Shown: positions 43,324-53,742, counted from the first letter of the stretch. The stretch is 64,000 nt of DNA from Clostridium_AI sp964409685 (GCA_964409685.1 CAYPEJ010000020.1:24683-88682); one strand, 5' to 3'. Notes: generated by a model not told the origin, from the sequence alone. A program made the numbers and translations.

Positions 43324-45153
43324 ATGACTAGGAAATGCAAAACCAATGACACCATGCCAAAACTAAACATTAAAAAACAGCTTCTCTACATATTTTTGCT
43401 GGTTATTTTCTTGCCTCTATTTACAATTGGCATCTACTCCATCCACGTTGCAAAAGGTCAAATGACCGCCAATTATGAGGGACAGGTCTCTTCGGAAACT
43501 ATCCGTATCAAATCTGTTCTATTCGATATCACTACCCTAATTTACAATTTTTCCGATAATATCACCAACTCTAGGCGCTATACCTCCCTATTTAGCACCC
43601 AGAATTTTATGGAAAATAAAAACGATTACAATGCCATCACAGATTTTGTGGAAAATTACTGTAGCAATACAACGTCCATTACCTCTGTTAACATTTATAC
43701 AACCAATCAGAATCTTCCGGAAAATTCCGTAATCAAGCCACTTGTTAACTACGAAAATGAATCATGGTACGAAGATTCTCTGAAATCCGAATGGGATACT
43801 TGGGAAACCGTTTACGTCAAAGATACCTTTGGAAATGAAACGCCAACCCTTACCCTTGTGCGTCGCTTAGTTCTTACTAAAAGCCAATATTCCGCCTATT
43901 TGGTTATCTGTGTTAACATGAATTACATCAAAAATCGTTTGTCCATTACCGATTATCAGGTCTTTTGTAGCGTAAATGATTCTGCTCCATTTATCAGCCC
44001 CAATCGGTCATGGATGCACCAGCCTATGCCATTTCCAGGGAGTAATCCAGCTCAGGGCTACTTTTCCTACACTGGTGCAATTTTGTTACATGGTGCAAAG
44101 ACTCTTACCAATATTTCAACCTTTCACCCATACAAAACAAATGATTATTTCTACATCATTACAGGAGACGGCACAGCGTATCATGATATTAATCGAATTT
44201 TAGTCACATACATATTCATTTTGATTGCCTCAGTATTCTTCCCAGGCATTATTATCTACTGTTTTTCCTCACGATTTGATAAGAGACTTACGATACTTAA
44301 AAATGCCATGCATCAAGTTCGTTTAGGTGACTACAATATCATTCAAAATTTTCGTGGGGATGATGAGTTAAAAGAAATATTTGTAGATTTGCAATCTACC
44401 GTTAAACATATTTACGAAACAGAAGCACAATTTTACCAATCTCAAATTACGAGACAACAACTAATCAACAATCAACAGAAAATGGAGTTTCAACTTCTAG
44501 CAAGCCAGATTAACCCTCATTTTCTCTATAACACTTTGGAAATGATTCGCATGCAGGCGCTTTCTTGTGGCAATCGAGATGTAGCCCACTCAGTTGAACT
44601 ACTCGGTAACTCCATGCATTATGTATTAGAAAATACAGGCACAAACTCCATTAGCCTTGAAACCGAGATAGAATACTTGAACACCTATCTTTCCATACAG
44701 AAACTGCGATTTGGTAATCGAATCGACTATGACATTATCTGTGAACCAGATATTGACCCGAAAACCCAGAAAATCATACCTTTTCTACTCCAACCCATTG
44801 TAGAAAATTCCATAAGCCATGGACTAGATAAACGGGCAAATGGTGGATATATATCCGTTTACATTTTTACAGAAGAAGACATTTTAACGATTCAGATTGC
44901 CGACAATGGCTGCGGTATGCCGTCTGAAAAACTTGCAGAGGTAATGACTTCTATTCAAACAAAGACAATGGAAGAAAGATCTGGAAGCATCGGTTTATTT
45001 AATATTTATCAAAGAATTTCTCTTTTGTATGGTCCACCTTACAAAATGTCGTTGGAAAGTACACTTAACGAAGGAACTACTGTTACCATTACTTTACCTA
45101 CACATTCTGTAAATACCAATACAGACAGCAACGAATCACTTGGGGGGGTTTAG
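43324..45153 (+). CDS. sensor histidine kinase, YesM/LytS type
   Basis: 609 residues. TM1 about 19-42 (LLYIFLLVIFLPLFTIGIY), a large extracytoplasmic Cache-like domain (about 45-295; VNIYTTNQNLPENSVIKPLV, ENESWYEDSLKSEWDTWETV), TM2 about 297-318, HAMP (about 319-375), His_kinase with LLASQINPHFLYNTLEMIR where His399 is the phosphoacceptor, and HATPase with LQPIVENSISHGLDKRANGG and IADNGCGMP. The next gene starts 2 nt after its stop. It probably senses an external oligosaccharide and controls the neighbouring GH2/ABC genes. Confidence 0.92.
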   Translation: MTRKCKTNDTMPKLNIKKQLLYIFLLVIFLPLFTIGIYSIHVAKGQMTANYEGQVSSETIRIKSVLFDITTLIYNFSDNITNSRRYTSLFSTQNFMENKNDYNAITDFVENYCSNTTSITSVNIYTTNQNLPENSVIKPLVNYENESWYEDSLKSEWDTWETVYVKDTFGNETPTLTLVRRLVLTKSQYSAYLVICVNMNYIKNRLSITDYQVFCSVNDSAPFISPNRSWMHQPMPFPGSNPAQGYFSYTGAILLHGAKTLTNISTFHPYKTNDYFYIITGDGTAYHDINRILVTYIFILIASVFFPGIIIYCFSSRFDKRLTILKNAMHQVRLGDYNIIQNFRGDDELKEIFVDLQSTVKHIYETEAQFYQSQITRQQLINNQQKMEFQLLASQINPHFLYNTLEMIRMQALSCGNRDVAHSVELLGNSMHYVLENTGTNSISLETEIEYLNTYLSIQKLRFGNRIDYDIICEPDIDPKTQKIIPFLLQPIVENSISHGLDKRANGGYISVYIFTEEDILTIQIADNGCGMPSEKLAEVMTSIQTKTMEERSGSIGLFNIYQRISLLYGPPYKMSLESTLNEGTTVTITLPTHSVNTNTDSNESLGGV

Positions 45154-45154
45154 C

Positions 45155-46714
45155 ATGAACACAACGAATCACACAACTTATTTTAATGTCCTAATCGCAG
45201 ACGATGAGGCATTTGTACGAGGGGGATTAAAATATATCATAGATTGGGAAGACTTCGGTTTCTGCATCTGTGGAGAAGCTGAAAATGGACAAGAAGCCCT
45301 AGATAAAATCCGTTCCGTCCACCCAGATTTAATTTTATTAGACATTCGTATGCCAGTCCTTACTGGGATGGAATTGATTGAAAAAGCTCGTGAAAGCGGG
45401 TATACTGGTGAATTTATTATTTTAAGCGGTTACTCCGACTTTCAATACGCGCAAACTGCTTTAAAATATGGGGTTTCCTACTATTTAACGAAACCAATTA
45501 ATGAAGAAAAGTTAAAAGAGGCCGTAACTTCCGTAAGAGAAAAAATACAAACTCGAATGGAACAGGAAACATCCATGCACCAATATTTTAAGAAAGCAAA
45601 ATCTTCTATTTTATACGAACTGGTGAATTCACCTACATTTGATGCAACCGTGCCTTATCACGAATTTGGTCTGGATGCACCTATTTATCAAGTGATTCTT
45701 TACGAAGACTATACACCATTTTATAGTTCTTACAATTTTGCAGAAATGCTACGAGGAACCAATCCTCAGAACGATTATTTCGAACAATTTACCCATAATA
45801 ATCGGAAAATTATCTTGCTCAAAGGATTTCAAGCATTGGACCATTTTAAATCCTGCTTGGAACATTATAGACAAGGAACGCAAAAAGGATCACCGTTAGA
45901 TTCTGTTTTCTTAGCTGTTGGTCGAACCGTACGGAAACTTTCTGATATTTACGAGTCTTATCAAGAATGTCAAAACATGATGGAGCGACGTTTCTTTTGC
46001 GAAGAGAACCAACATGTAATTTCACATGACGATTTGCCTGAAAATGTAGAGACAACACCATTTTCCACTTCTGAAAATGCTGAAAAATATGGATTACTTT
46101 TGACGGAATCTATTAAAAGCTACAATAAACGAATGATTCTTCAAACCATTAGTGAACTAAAAGAACAGATGCTTACATGCCCAGATCATGTTGTTAGTTT
46201 GAAACATTTTTTAACTGACATTTTTATACAGGTAAAACAGAATATCACCCTTTCCTACAGTCATGTGAAGATACCGCTGCAACCAACTGCCTTGATTATT
46301 CGAACCATTGAAAATAAATATTATCTGTATGAAATTTTATCGTATTTTTCAGAACAATTTGAGATGTTTATCAATGCAATCGGTGGAAATTCCAGTGATA
46401 GTGTGTTAGATGACATATTATATTACATCGATCATAATTATGCAGATTCCCTAAAATTAGAGACTATTGCACCAATGTTCGGCTACAATAGCTCTTATCT
46501 TGGGAAATTATTTACCCAGCGTATGGGGAAACCATTTAATAACTATTTGGATGAAATTCGAATTCAACATTCTATGGACTATTTGGTGTCTAGTCAGCGA
46601 AAAATTTACGAAATTGCTGCCCTTTGCGGGTATAAAAATGTAAATTATTTTCACCAGAAATTTAAGAAGGTTACAGGACTAAGTCCCGCAGAATATCGAA
46701 AACTTCATAGTTAA
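45155..46714 (+). CDS. response regulator, YesN type (REC plus AraC)
   Basis: 519 residues from ATG 45155, which follows the kinase stop directly with GGGGGG upstream. REC (about 10-130) has ADDEAF, phosphoacceptor Asp63 in LLDIRMPVLT, and ILSG/LTKPIN; a long linker domain (about 135-410) is typical of YesN regulators; two AraC helix-turn-helix units (about 420-517) include LETIAPMFGYNSSYLGKLFT and IYEIAALCGYKNVNYFHQKF. Its stop lies 20 bp from the convergent GH2 stop. Confidence 0.92.
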   Translation: MNTTNHTTYFNVLIADDEAFVRGGLKYIIDWEDFGFCICGEAENGQEALDKIRSVHPDLILLDIRMPVLTGMELIEKARESGYTGEFIILSGYSDFQYAQTALKYGVSYYLTKPINEEKLKEAVTSVREKIQTRMEQETSMHQYFKKAKSSILYELVNSPTFDATVPYHEFGLDAPIYQVILYEDYTPFYSSYNFAEMLRGTNPQNDYFEQFTHNNRKIILLKGFQALDHFKSCLEHYRQGTQKGSPLDSVFLAVGRTVRKLSDIYESYQECQNMMERRFFCEENQHVISHDDLPENVETTPFSTSENAEKYGLLLTESIKSYNKRMILQTISELKEQMLTCPDHVVSLKHFLTDIFIQVKQNITLSYSHVKIPLQPTALIIRTIENKYYLYEILSYFSEQFEMFINAIGGNSSDSVLDDILYYIDHNYADSLKLETIAPMFGYNSSYLGKLFTQRMGKPFNNYLDEIRIQHSMDYLVSSQRKIYEIAALCGYKNVNYFHQKFKKVTGLSPAEYRKLHS

Positions 46715-46734
46715 TTTATGGATACGTTCATTTT

Positions 46735-49638
46735 CTAATACAAGGCATCAATCTGGGTAAATGTAAGGGTATCTTCTGGTTCAAAATCAGGAGAACCTGC
46801 ATAAGAAAGAAGGCTGTGATATAGCCATTTTTCTTCCAGGCTGGTGCCTTCTTTTATATTCGCTTGACAGAAAAGGACTTTACCATTTTCAACATGAGCT
46901 TCAAAGATTACACCAAGCTTATGATTGCGGTCGAAATTATCAATCATCATGGCAATTGGAGAAATGTCCGTCTCATCAAGCATTACAAGTGGCGCATCGG
47001 TAATAATCTTCCACCATTGAGGCGTTGTGTATGAGTCCGTTGGAAAACATGCAAACGCCTTATGTTCATTTCTCAAATACATTCCCATTGTCCCGATTGG
47101 TTTTGGTTTATTTACACTTTCAGAAATGGATGCAAACATTGGATAACACCAGAAGTCGGTACAATAAGTTCCTGAAATTGTCTTATCTGGGCGGACATTT
47201 GTACCAAAGAATAAAACGGTCTTTCCATCCTTAACTGCATTTTTTAAGACTTCCTTATCGTCCGTTATCACAACATCAGATACGTTTGTTCCATTGTCTT
47301 CTTGTTGTAACTCATTTTGTTGCAATGTATCGTTTCGTAATGCACTACTGCTTTCATCGTTGCATTTTGGCAAACACTCTGGATAGACATAAATTTCATA
47401 TTGATTCTGAATATCCATACCTTCAACTTTCACTATTACTTCCATTTTCTGTGGCATCGTACACATTGGTAATTCAATCTCACCCTTGCCACAATGCATC
47501 AATCTAGCTTTTTCTGTAATGTGTACTTCACTATTCTGCTCTAATTGCTCATTCGTTTCCACATTACGAACTGTCACCCTAACATGCTCTATAGATAACG
47601 GCTGAGGATTCATATTACTAAACAAAATTTCATAAGAAAACAGCTCTCCCGCCTGATACACAAACTTCGGAAATGCTAGCATCAACACACGATCCGAGCA
47701 AAATCTTCTCCAGTCCTTGGCTTCTATTAACCCCTTATTCTCCATAAACGCATTCAAGATTCCAACCAATGCTGTTCCCTGTCCCGAAAAATCTTGCAAA
47801 TCCAGCAATTGAAATCCCGAGAGTTCCTGACTTCGAAATGCCGTCTCCAATTCCCTCTTATAACACTGAACCGCCAACTTTCCAGACGCTTCAAAAAACA
47901 TCTTCGCATACGAAAGCATTCCCTTTTCTTCTAAGCGACTTCGAAACAACTTAAAATTCTCCGCTTTCAATACACCCGTATACTTCTCAATTTCATCAAA
48001 ATCAGGAAATGTCTCATACTGTCCAACCTCATGAGAAATCACAGGAATCTCCGAAATCAACTCCTCCGCTTCCTCTGCCTTAACCGTCTTTACACCAGTT
48101 TGGTACTGAATTTGAATTTCACCTGCTTGCGCTTTTGCACCAGTTTGTTTCTTAGGCACGATTATTTCATCATAATTATGACACATCTCTGGTTCACTCA
48201 CCTGCACATGCCCTTGCGGTGCATCACACATCGCATATGACCCACGAATCAATCGCTCCCTCGAGAAACGCACCCCACAAAAAAAGTCATCATGTTCCAA
48301 AATCACAGGAACAAATTGAAAATTACTAGACCCCTCTGTATACCAATGGCGATCGTCCATTTCCTTGTACTTCTTAAGTATTCCATCAATCACCTTATGA
48401 CTTCCCCATAATTCATTTCCAAGAGAAAACATCAAAAACGATGGATGATTCCCAAATTCCTTTAATATACGAACCCCTTCCTCTTCCAAAAACTCCTGCC
48501 TTTCCGCATCATAATCCTCCTCATCAGGTGCATACACTGTCCCCCAAAATGGACGTTCTGGTTCAAGATACATTCCTATTTCATCTGCTGCTTCGAATGC
48601 CGCCTTCGGTGGACAACAAGTGTGAAAACGATAATGGTTTATTCCATACTCTTTAGCAATGCGAAACGTCTTCAACCATTCATCTTTATTCATCGGCGCG
48701 TAACCCGTTAACGGAAATATCATTCCATCATGTTTTCCACGGAACATAACTTCTAAATCATTTAAATAGAAACGTCTGCCCTTTGTATGTAAATCGCGGA
48801 AACCAATGGTAACCGTTTTTGAATCTATTAGCTTATTCTGTGCTGTCCTTACCGTAACGGAAACTTCATATAAAACTGGTGAGTATTCATTCCATCCTTC
48901 TATAATCTGTGCTTCATCTAAATGAAAAGAAAATTGAAACGTATCCCTACCACTTTCTACACTTTTTACCTCATGAAACTCAATAATCTTTTGCTCACAA
49001 TTCCTTCTCTTGCAAACAATCTCAAACTCAACATTCTCATAATCATTGTCCGCCACAAGTTCTGTGTCAACTTTTAACCATCTATTCTCAAAACTCGAAT
49101 AACACTGCACATCCTCAATTCGAATTCCCTCATAAAACGATAACGACAATTCTCCTAAAATCCCATTCCAATTCGTCTGCGTATCTCTTGAAGTCATATG
49201 ACCACCACTCGTTTTATAATCTACATTACTAACCATAATAGAGATACTATTCTTTCCCTCCACAAGAAATTTTCCGATTTCATACCTATGAAAACCACAA
49301 AATGTATCTAAACTCCCAACAAACTTACCATTCACCCATACATGTGAAATACGCGTTCTTTCTAATAACAAAACTGCCATCATACCAACATAATCTGATG
49401 GTACCTCAATCTCTTTTCGAAACCAAGCATAACCTTCAAATGCAAAAGGTTCCGTCAAACAACCAGCTTCCACTTCCTCAGGAATAAGCATCTCACCCTT
49501 CTGTTGCTCCGATGTAGTTCCTGGCAATACAATAGAATCCTCAAACCTATCCTGATCTCCATAAAATCCCCGCTTCAAGCCGACCTTCTCACAATCTAAC
49601 CGTAACTCCCATTCACCACTCAAATTCATCCTTACCAT
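46735..49638 (-). CDS. glycoside hydrolase family 2 protein (beta-galactosidase/glucuronidase/mannosidase type)
   Basis: 967 residues from ATG 49638 (AAAGGAG 7 nt upstream; the frame opens six codons earlier at a TTG). N-terminal sugar-binding jelly roll (about 1-175; GEWELRLDCEKVGLKRGFYG, TRISHVWVNGKFVG), Ig-like GH2 domain (about 180-275), then the TIM barrel (about 280-640) with YRFHTCCPPKAAFEAADEIG, acid/base Glu in FSLGNELWGS and nucleophile Glu in VISHEVGQYET. A C-terminal extension (about 660-967) is beta-rich. No signal peptide, so it acts on imported oligosaccharides. Plus-strand C-rich composition in 47600-49600. Confidence 0.9.
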   Translation of the reverse strand: MVRMNLSGEWELRLDCEKVGLKRGFYGDQDRFEDSIVLPGTTSEQQKGEMLIPEEVEAGCLTEPFAFEGYAWFRKEIEVPSDYVGMMAVLLLERTRISHVWVNGKFVGSLDTFCGFHRYEIGKFLVEGKNSISIMVSNVDYKTSGGHMTSRDTQTNWNGILGELSLSFYEGIRIEDVQCYSSFENRWLKVDTELVADNDYENVEFEIVCKRRNCEQKIIEFHEVKSVESGRDTFQFSFHLDEAQIIEGWNEYSPVLYEVSVTVRTAQNKLIDSKTVTIGFRDLHTKGRRFYLNDLEVMFRGKHDGMIFPLTGYAPMNKDEWLKTFRIAKEYGINHYRFHTCCPPKAAFEAADEIGMYLEPERPFWGTVYAPDEEDYDAERQEFLEEEGVRILKEFGNHPSFLMFSLGNELWGSHKVIDGILKKYKEMDDRHWYTEGSSNFQFVPVILEHDDFFCGVRFSRERLIRGSYAMCDAPQGHVQVSEPEMCHNYDEIIVPKKQTGAKAQAGEIQIQYQTGVKTVKAEEAEELISEIPVISHEVGQYETFPDFDEIEKYTGVLKAENFKLFRSRLEEKGMLSYAKMFFEASGKLAVQCYKRELETAFRSQELSGFQLLDLQDFSGQGTALVGILNAFMENKGLIEAKDWRRFCSDRVLMLAFPKFVYQAGELFSYEILFSNMNPQPLSIEHVRVTVRNVETNEQLEQNSEVHITEKARLMHCGKGEIELPMCTMPQKMEVIVKVEGMDIQNQYEIYVYPECLPKCNDESSSALRNDTLQQNELQQEDNGTNVSDVVITDDKEVLKNAVKDGKTVLFFGTNVRPDKTISGTYCTDFWCYPMFASISESVNKPKPIGTMGMYLRNEHKAFACFPTDSYTTPQWWKIITDAPLVMLDETDISPIAMMIDNFDRNHKLGVIFEAHVENGKVLFCQANIKEGTSLEEKWLYHSLLSYAGSPDFEPEDTLTFTQIDALY

Positions 49639-49856
49639 AACACTACTCCTTTCCAATCAAGACTTCCTCCAAAAACTATACTAACACAAAAGGACATGAA
49701 TAAAAACTATCCATGCCCTCCATAACACTTAATTATCATAAAAATTGCATAGGAACAAATTAATACCATTCCAAATCATGAATTGTAATCCCAAGACCAC
49801 AAAACAAATACCCAATCCCTTCCCAAACGAACTCCTAAAAAGTCCCACAAAACTAC
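49639..49856. other. spacer between GH2 and copy B
   Basis: About 218 bp. A minus-strand hairpin near 49693-49720 (GGCATGGA against TTCATGTCC, then TTTTG) resembles a weak terminator before the GH2 gene. A short hydrophobic frame (49729-49920) crosses into copy B and is not called as a gene. Confidence 0.4.
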
Positions 49857-49970
49857 AAAAGAAGTTGTAGAACTTAACGATTCGCGCATTTGCAGTCCCC
49901 AAATCTAAAGGCATAGACAACCATCAACAAGGGACTGCAACTAAGCAGGGAGTTGAGTTCTACAACTTCT
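49857..49970 (-). repeat. structured 3' element, copy B (downstream of the sugar-binding protein)
   Basis: On the minus strand it starts 2 nt after the stop at 49973. Outer stem 49860-49878 with 49952-49970 is 19 bp with one G-U; inner stem 49890-49899 with 49931-49940 is 10 bp perfect; between them is an 11x11 internal loop (plus-strand 49879-49889 GATTCGCGCAT and 49941-49951 CTAAGCAGGGA). The outer-stem sequence differs from copy A yet is fully paired; the inner stem has a T-A to C-G compensatory change. Minus-strand TTTTG follows, a weaker terminator tail than in copy A. Confidence 0.8.
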
Positions 49971-49972
49971 CA

Positions 49973-51700
49973 CTACTGCGCTAGTTTTGCACGTTCAGCC
50001 TGTTTCATTTGCGCTGTTGCCAAATCAGATTGATAAACATCTTCATAACCTAGACCGTTTACAGCCTCTTGCATTTCTTTTAATAAGGAGTTAAATTCCG
50101 CTTCATCTTTTGCATAAACCATTTGCCATGATTTTTCAACGACAATAGATTTACATTGATTACGGATTGTAGAAATTGCAGAATCTTCTTGTGGATTAAT
50201 CATTGTGATACCTGGTGCTACTAACGCCTGGTTTGTGTCAATTAAGTATTCCTTTGTTGTATCGTAACCAATGAAGTTCTTCCAGTCTTTTTCGATTTCT
50301 GTATTAGATAACTCCTTCACACAATCCCATTCTGTCTTATCATATGTGTATCCAGTATTCGGATTTTTCTCTGTTGGAGCTACCATTTTATAATTTAACC
50401 AGTTTTGTCCATCATAATAAGAACCTGTGCCCCATTCTTCAGATACCATTGCATTTTTAGGGTCACCTAGTAGTGCTTCTTCGCCGAATTCTGTCATAAC
50501 AGGTTTGCCATCTTTGATTTCCCATGTCATGCCTTCTGGACCTGTTGTGGTAGTTGCGATACCTTCTGGTGAGTATAACCAGTCAATGAAGTCTACGATT
50601 TTTTGAGGGTCTTTTGCTTGGCTTCCGATTAACATTACTGTGGATGTATTTCCTTCTGGATAACAACCGTAAGAGTAAATTTGTTCGTCTTTTACAGGTA
50701 CGAATGCCATAGCTTTTCCTGCTTCTTTATGTTCTGTTGTGTTGTAAGCAGATTTTCCTAACCAAGCCCATGGTGCGTATAGTACTTGACCATCTTGATA
50801 TTTGCTATATAGTGTGTCGTAGTTTTGTGTTGTGGATTCTGGGTCAATTAAACCTAATTGATTTGCTTCGTAGAACATTTTTAGAGTTCTAACGTATGGT
50901 GAATTTTCATCAATGGCACTAATATAGTCGCTTCCATCTGCTTTATATAAACAGAAGTTTTCCATGCCGTATCCATAGTAGCTGAATCCTTGACGGGCTG
51001 CTTCCATTAAAGAACCGTCCCAGTCTTTGAAGAAGGAAAATGCGTATACTTTTTTACCAGAGTCACTTTCTGTGCACATGTCTTGCATGTCTTTCAAAAC
51101 GTCTAACATGTCTTCCATTGTGTTCATTTCTGGATAGCCTAATTCTTTGTATAGATCCCAACGTAGGTAAACGCCTGTGTTTAGCTCACCACCAGACTCA
51201 CAAGGAGTTGTACCGCTTTGTTCCGTTACTTCGGATGGGATTAAATATGTTCCGCCATCCGTTACACATTCTGCGTTAGATGCATCGATTGCAGTTTGAT
51301 ATTTTGCTAGGTTTTCTTTTCCATCTAAGTATTTAGAAATGTCCATAACTAGACCTGCATCTACTAAATCTTGTACATTTCCACCATCCGTGATGATTAG
51401 GTCACCTAGATTACCTGCTGCAGAACGAGTTTGATATAAGGAATCACCACCACCAGAAATAATAGGTGATATAATGTTCAGTTCTAAGCCGAACTTGTCT
51501 GCTACAATTTTACCAAACCAACCTGATTGTGTTCCTTGGAAATTGGCTTGGTTGTCGAATACGTCGATTGTCATAACGCCGTCTGCTGTCTCTTTGCTTG
51601 TTTCTGTTCCGCTGTCGCTAGAACAGCCTGTGAACATTCCGATAGATAGCGTCGCACATAGAACTGCACTAACTAACTTTTTTGAAAATTTTCTTCTCAT
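49973..51700 (-). CDS. ABC transporter sugar-binding lipoprotein (family 1, LplA/LipO-like)
   Basis: 575 residues. Lipobox FTGC (SIGMFTGCSSD), then a large two-lobe binding fold: WFGKIVADKFGLELNIISPI, DLIITDGGNVQDLVDAGLVM, YLRWDLYKELGYPEMNT, KIVDFIDWLYSPEGIATTTT. The size and YLRWDLYKELG motif are those of binding proteins that work with LplB/LplC-type permeases on oligosaccharides. It is the third gene after two permeases, 116 bp downstream; a small GCTTTC/GAAAGC stem (51736-51755) lies in that gap. Copy B follows the stop. Confidence 0.92.
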   Translation of the reverse strand: MRRKFSKKLVSAVLCATLSIGMFTGCSSDSGTETSKETADGVMTIDVFDNQANFQGTQSGWFGKIVADKFGLELNIISPIISGGGDSLYQTRSAAGNLGDLIITDGGNVQDLVDAGLVMDISKYLDGKENLAKYQTAIDASNAECVTDGGTYLIPSEVTEQSGTTPCESGGELNTGVYLRWDLYKELGYPEMNTMEDMLDVLKDMQDMCTESDSGKKVYAFSFFKDWDGSLMEAARQGFSYYGYGMENFCLYKADGSDYISAIDENSPYVRTLKMFYEANQLGLIDPESTTQNYDTLYSKYQDGQVLYAPWAWLGKSAYNTTEHKEAGKAMAFVPVKDEQIYSYGCYPEGNTSTVMLIGSQAKDPQKIVDFIDWLYSPEGIATTTTGPEGMTWEIKDGKPVMTEFGEEALLGDPKNAMVSEEWGTGSYYDGQNWLNYKMVAPTEKNPNTGYTYDKTEWDCVKELSNTEIEKDWKNFIGYDTTKEYLIDTNQALVAPGITMINPQEDSAISTIRNQCKSIVVEKSWQMVYAKDEAEFNSLLKEMQEAVNGLGYEDVYQSDLATAQMKQAERAKLAQ

Positions 51701-51816
51701 TACTCTCTCCCTTTCTCATTTCAAATCATTTTTAAGCTTTCCATCATATGAAAGCATTTTGCAAGAGCATGATAGATATACTAATACTACTCGCTCCATG
51801 CCCTTTGTTTGAGGCA

Positions 51817-52767
51817 TTACCCCTTAACTGCGCCAATCATAATTCCTTTGACAAAGAATCTCTGGAAAAATGGATAGACACATAATATTGGAAGCACTAC
51901 GATTACAGAAACCGTCATACGAATAGATGTAGCGGTCTGCATCGTTGCCATGCTTGCTACGACACTTGCATCTCCTGAAGCTTTAACCATACTTGCAAGG
52001 GAACTTGCTTGGTTTAGGTAGGTGTACAAAAGATACTGTAATGAATATAATTTTTGATTGGTTATGTAAATCAATGTGTCACTAAATGAATTCCATTGCC
52101 CAACTGCTGAGAATATCGCAATTGTTGCTAGAATTGGTGTGCTAGTTGGCAATATAATTTTTGCAAATCGTTTTAGAACGCCTGCTCCATCAATCATTGC
52201 CGCTTCTTCTAGTGACGCTGGAATGGATTCCACATAGGTCTTTACTAAAATGATGTTGTATGGTTGTACGATTGCTGGGATAACATACACCCAGAAACTA
52301 TTTACTAAGTGTAACATTTTCATGGTCATAAAGACTGGAATTAATCCTGCGTTGAAATACATGGTGATAACTAAAAATCGATACCAAAATTTGCGTTTCC
52401 ACATTTTTTGTTGGGTAAACATATATCCCAAAAATGCAGATGCTAATACGGTACAGGAAGTTCCGATTACGGTTCTTCCTACTGACACCAAAAGTGCACT
52501 GGATAAGCCATCGAGCTTAAATACTTCTTGATAATTTTTCAAATGAAATCCTTTTGGAATCAGGGTAATCAATCCGTTGGCACTAAGTTGATTGGAACTA
52601 ATGGTATTGATAATCAAATAGTAAAACGGATATGCGCAAATTAGGGTAAATAGCAGAAAGATTCCATAGTTACAGATGTTAAATGCTATGTCTTTGGATG
52701 TCAGCTTCTTTTTCTTAGATTTGATTGCTGGCATCTTTCCTTTTTTGCTTGTGGTAGTTCCACTCAT
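51817..52767 (-). CDS. ABC transporter permease, LplC/MalG type
   Basis: 316 residues, six predicted membrane segments (about 32-52, 92-114, 126-146, 158-178, 205-225, 280-300). The EAA loop SLEEAAMIDGAGVLKRFAKI contacts the ATPase. A Lys-rich N-terminus (KKGKMPAIKSKKKKLTSK) precedes TM1. It starts 24 bp after the first permease gene. No ATPase gene is in the locus; a shared MsmX-type ATPase elsewhere is the usual solution for this family. Confidence 0.92.
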   Translation of the reverse strand: MSGTTTSKKGKMPAIKSKKKKLTSKDIAFNICNYGIFLLFTLICAYPFYYLIINTISSNQLSANGLITLIPKGFHLKNYQEVFKLDGLSSALLVSVGRTVIGTSCTVLASAFLGYMFTQQKMWKRKFWYRFLVITMYFNAGLIPVFMTMKMLHLVNSFWVYVIPAIVQPYNIILVKTYVESIPASLEEAAMIDGAGVLKRFAKIILPTSTPILATIAIFSAVGQWNSFSDTLIYITNQKLYSLQYLLYTYLNQASSLASMVKASGDASVVASMATMQTATSIRMTVSVIVVLPILCVYPFFQRFFVKGIMIGAVKG

Positions 52768-52791
52768 CTTGCCTTCTCCTCTCCTACTCTT

Positions 52792-53742
52792 CTATAAGAT
52801 ACTTTCACCTCTGGTTTTCTTAGAAACCACATTTACCGTGAACAAGAGCACAATACTTACAAAGGTTTTCATCATACCGATTGCCGTTGCAAGTGAAAAA
52901 CTATTTCCATCTAGACCGATATTGTAAACATAAAGATCTAAAACCTGAATGTATTGTCGGTTAAATGCGTTTTGGAATACAAAGTATTGTTCCATTCCAT
53001 TGGAAAGGAAGTTTGCAATAGATAACATCAAAAGGACAAAATATGTTGGCATCAATGCTGGAATTGTAATATTTTTGATGAGCTGCATTCTGCCTGCACC
53101 ATCTACCCTTGCTGCCTCGTACATCTCTTGGTCGATTCCAGATATGGCTGCAATGTACATAATCGCGCCCCATCCAAGTCCCTTCCATGTACCCAGCAAC
53201 AACATGAAAAGCCATACATGTTTGCTACTATCTAAAATTTTAAGTGGTTGATCAATCACTCCTAGATTCTGTAGCAAGGTATTTACCATTCCTGTGTTGG
53301 ATAATAGGTAAAATGCGATGGAATACACTAACGTCCAACTGATAAAGTTTGGTAGTGTCGTTAACGTCTGTACTGCACTTTTAAATTTCGTGCATTTGAT
53401 TTCATTTAAAAATACAGCAAATAGTACTGGTAAAAAGGATGTTAACACGCCAAGTAAACTCATTGCAAATGTATTTTTTAAGACCTGAATTAACTGGTTT
53501 AACTGAGCACGGTTACCAAATAGCATTTTGAACCACTTAAGCCCCACAAAGTCACATTGGGATAATTTTAGTGGGGAACGGTAGTCATAAAATGCGTAAA
53601 CCCATCCATGTAGTGGAAAATAGGAAAATAGGAAACATAAAATTAAAAATGGAAGGATGAGCAGGAACATCTTCATTCCTTCTTTGCTATTGGATCTCCG
53701 ATTGGATTTTGCCTTTGCCACCTTTTGTTTCGGTTGCCCCAT
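52792..53742 (-). CDS. ABC transporter permease, LplB/MalF type
   Basis: 316 residues from ATG 53742 (AGGGGGTG upstream; the frame opens 14 codons earlier). Basic N-terminus, six membrane segments from about residue 25 (MFLLILPFLILCFLFSYFPL), EAA loop YEAARVDGAGRMQLIKNITI and FPLHGWVYAFYDYRSP, typical of LplB proteins. First gene of a three-gene import operon reading away from the divergent yesL-like gene. Confidence 0.92.
   Translation of the reverse strand: MGQPKQKVAKAKSNRRSNSKEGMKMFLLILPFLILCFLFSYFPLHGWVYAFYDYRSPLKLSQCDFVGLKWFKMLFGNRAQLNQLIQVLKNTFAMSLLGVLTSFLPVLFAVFLNEIKCTKFKSAVQTLTTLPNFISWTLVYSIAFYLLSNTGMVNTLLQNLGVIDQPLKILDSSKHVWLFMLLLGTWKGLGWGAIMYIAAISGIDQEMYEAARVDGAGRMQLIKNITIPALMPTYFVLLMLSIANFLSNGMEQYFVFQNAFNRQYIQVLDLYVYNIGLDGNSFSLATAIGMMKTFVSIVLLFTVNVVSKKTRGESIL

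Noticed and set aside
49729..49920. 63-residue hydrophobic frame between GH2 and the binding-protein gene
   Set aside because: It begins inside the structured element copy B and has no convincing start; a shorter form with AGGAG upstream is possible but unsupported.
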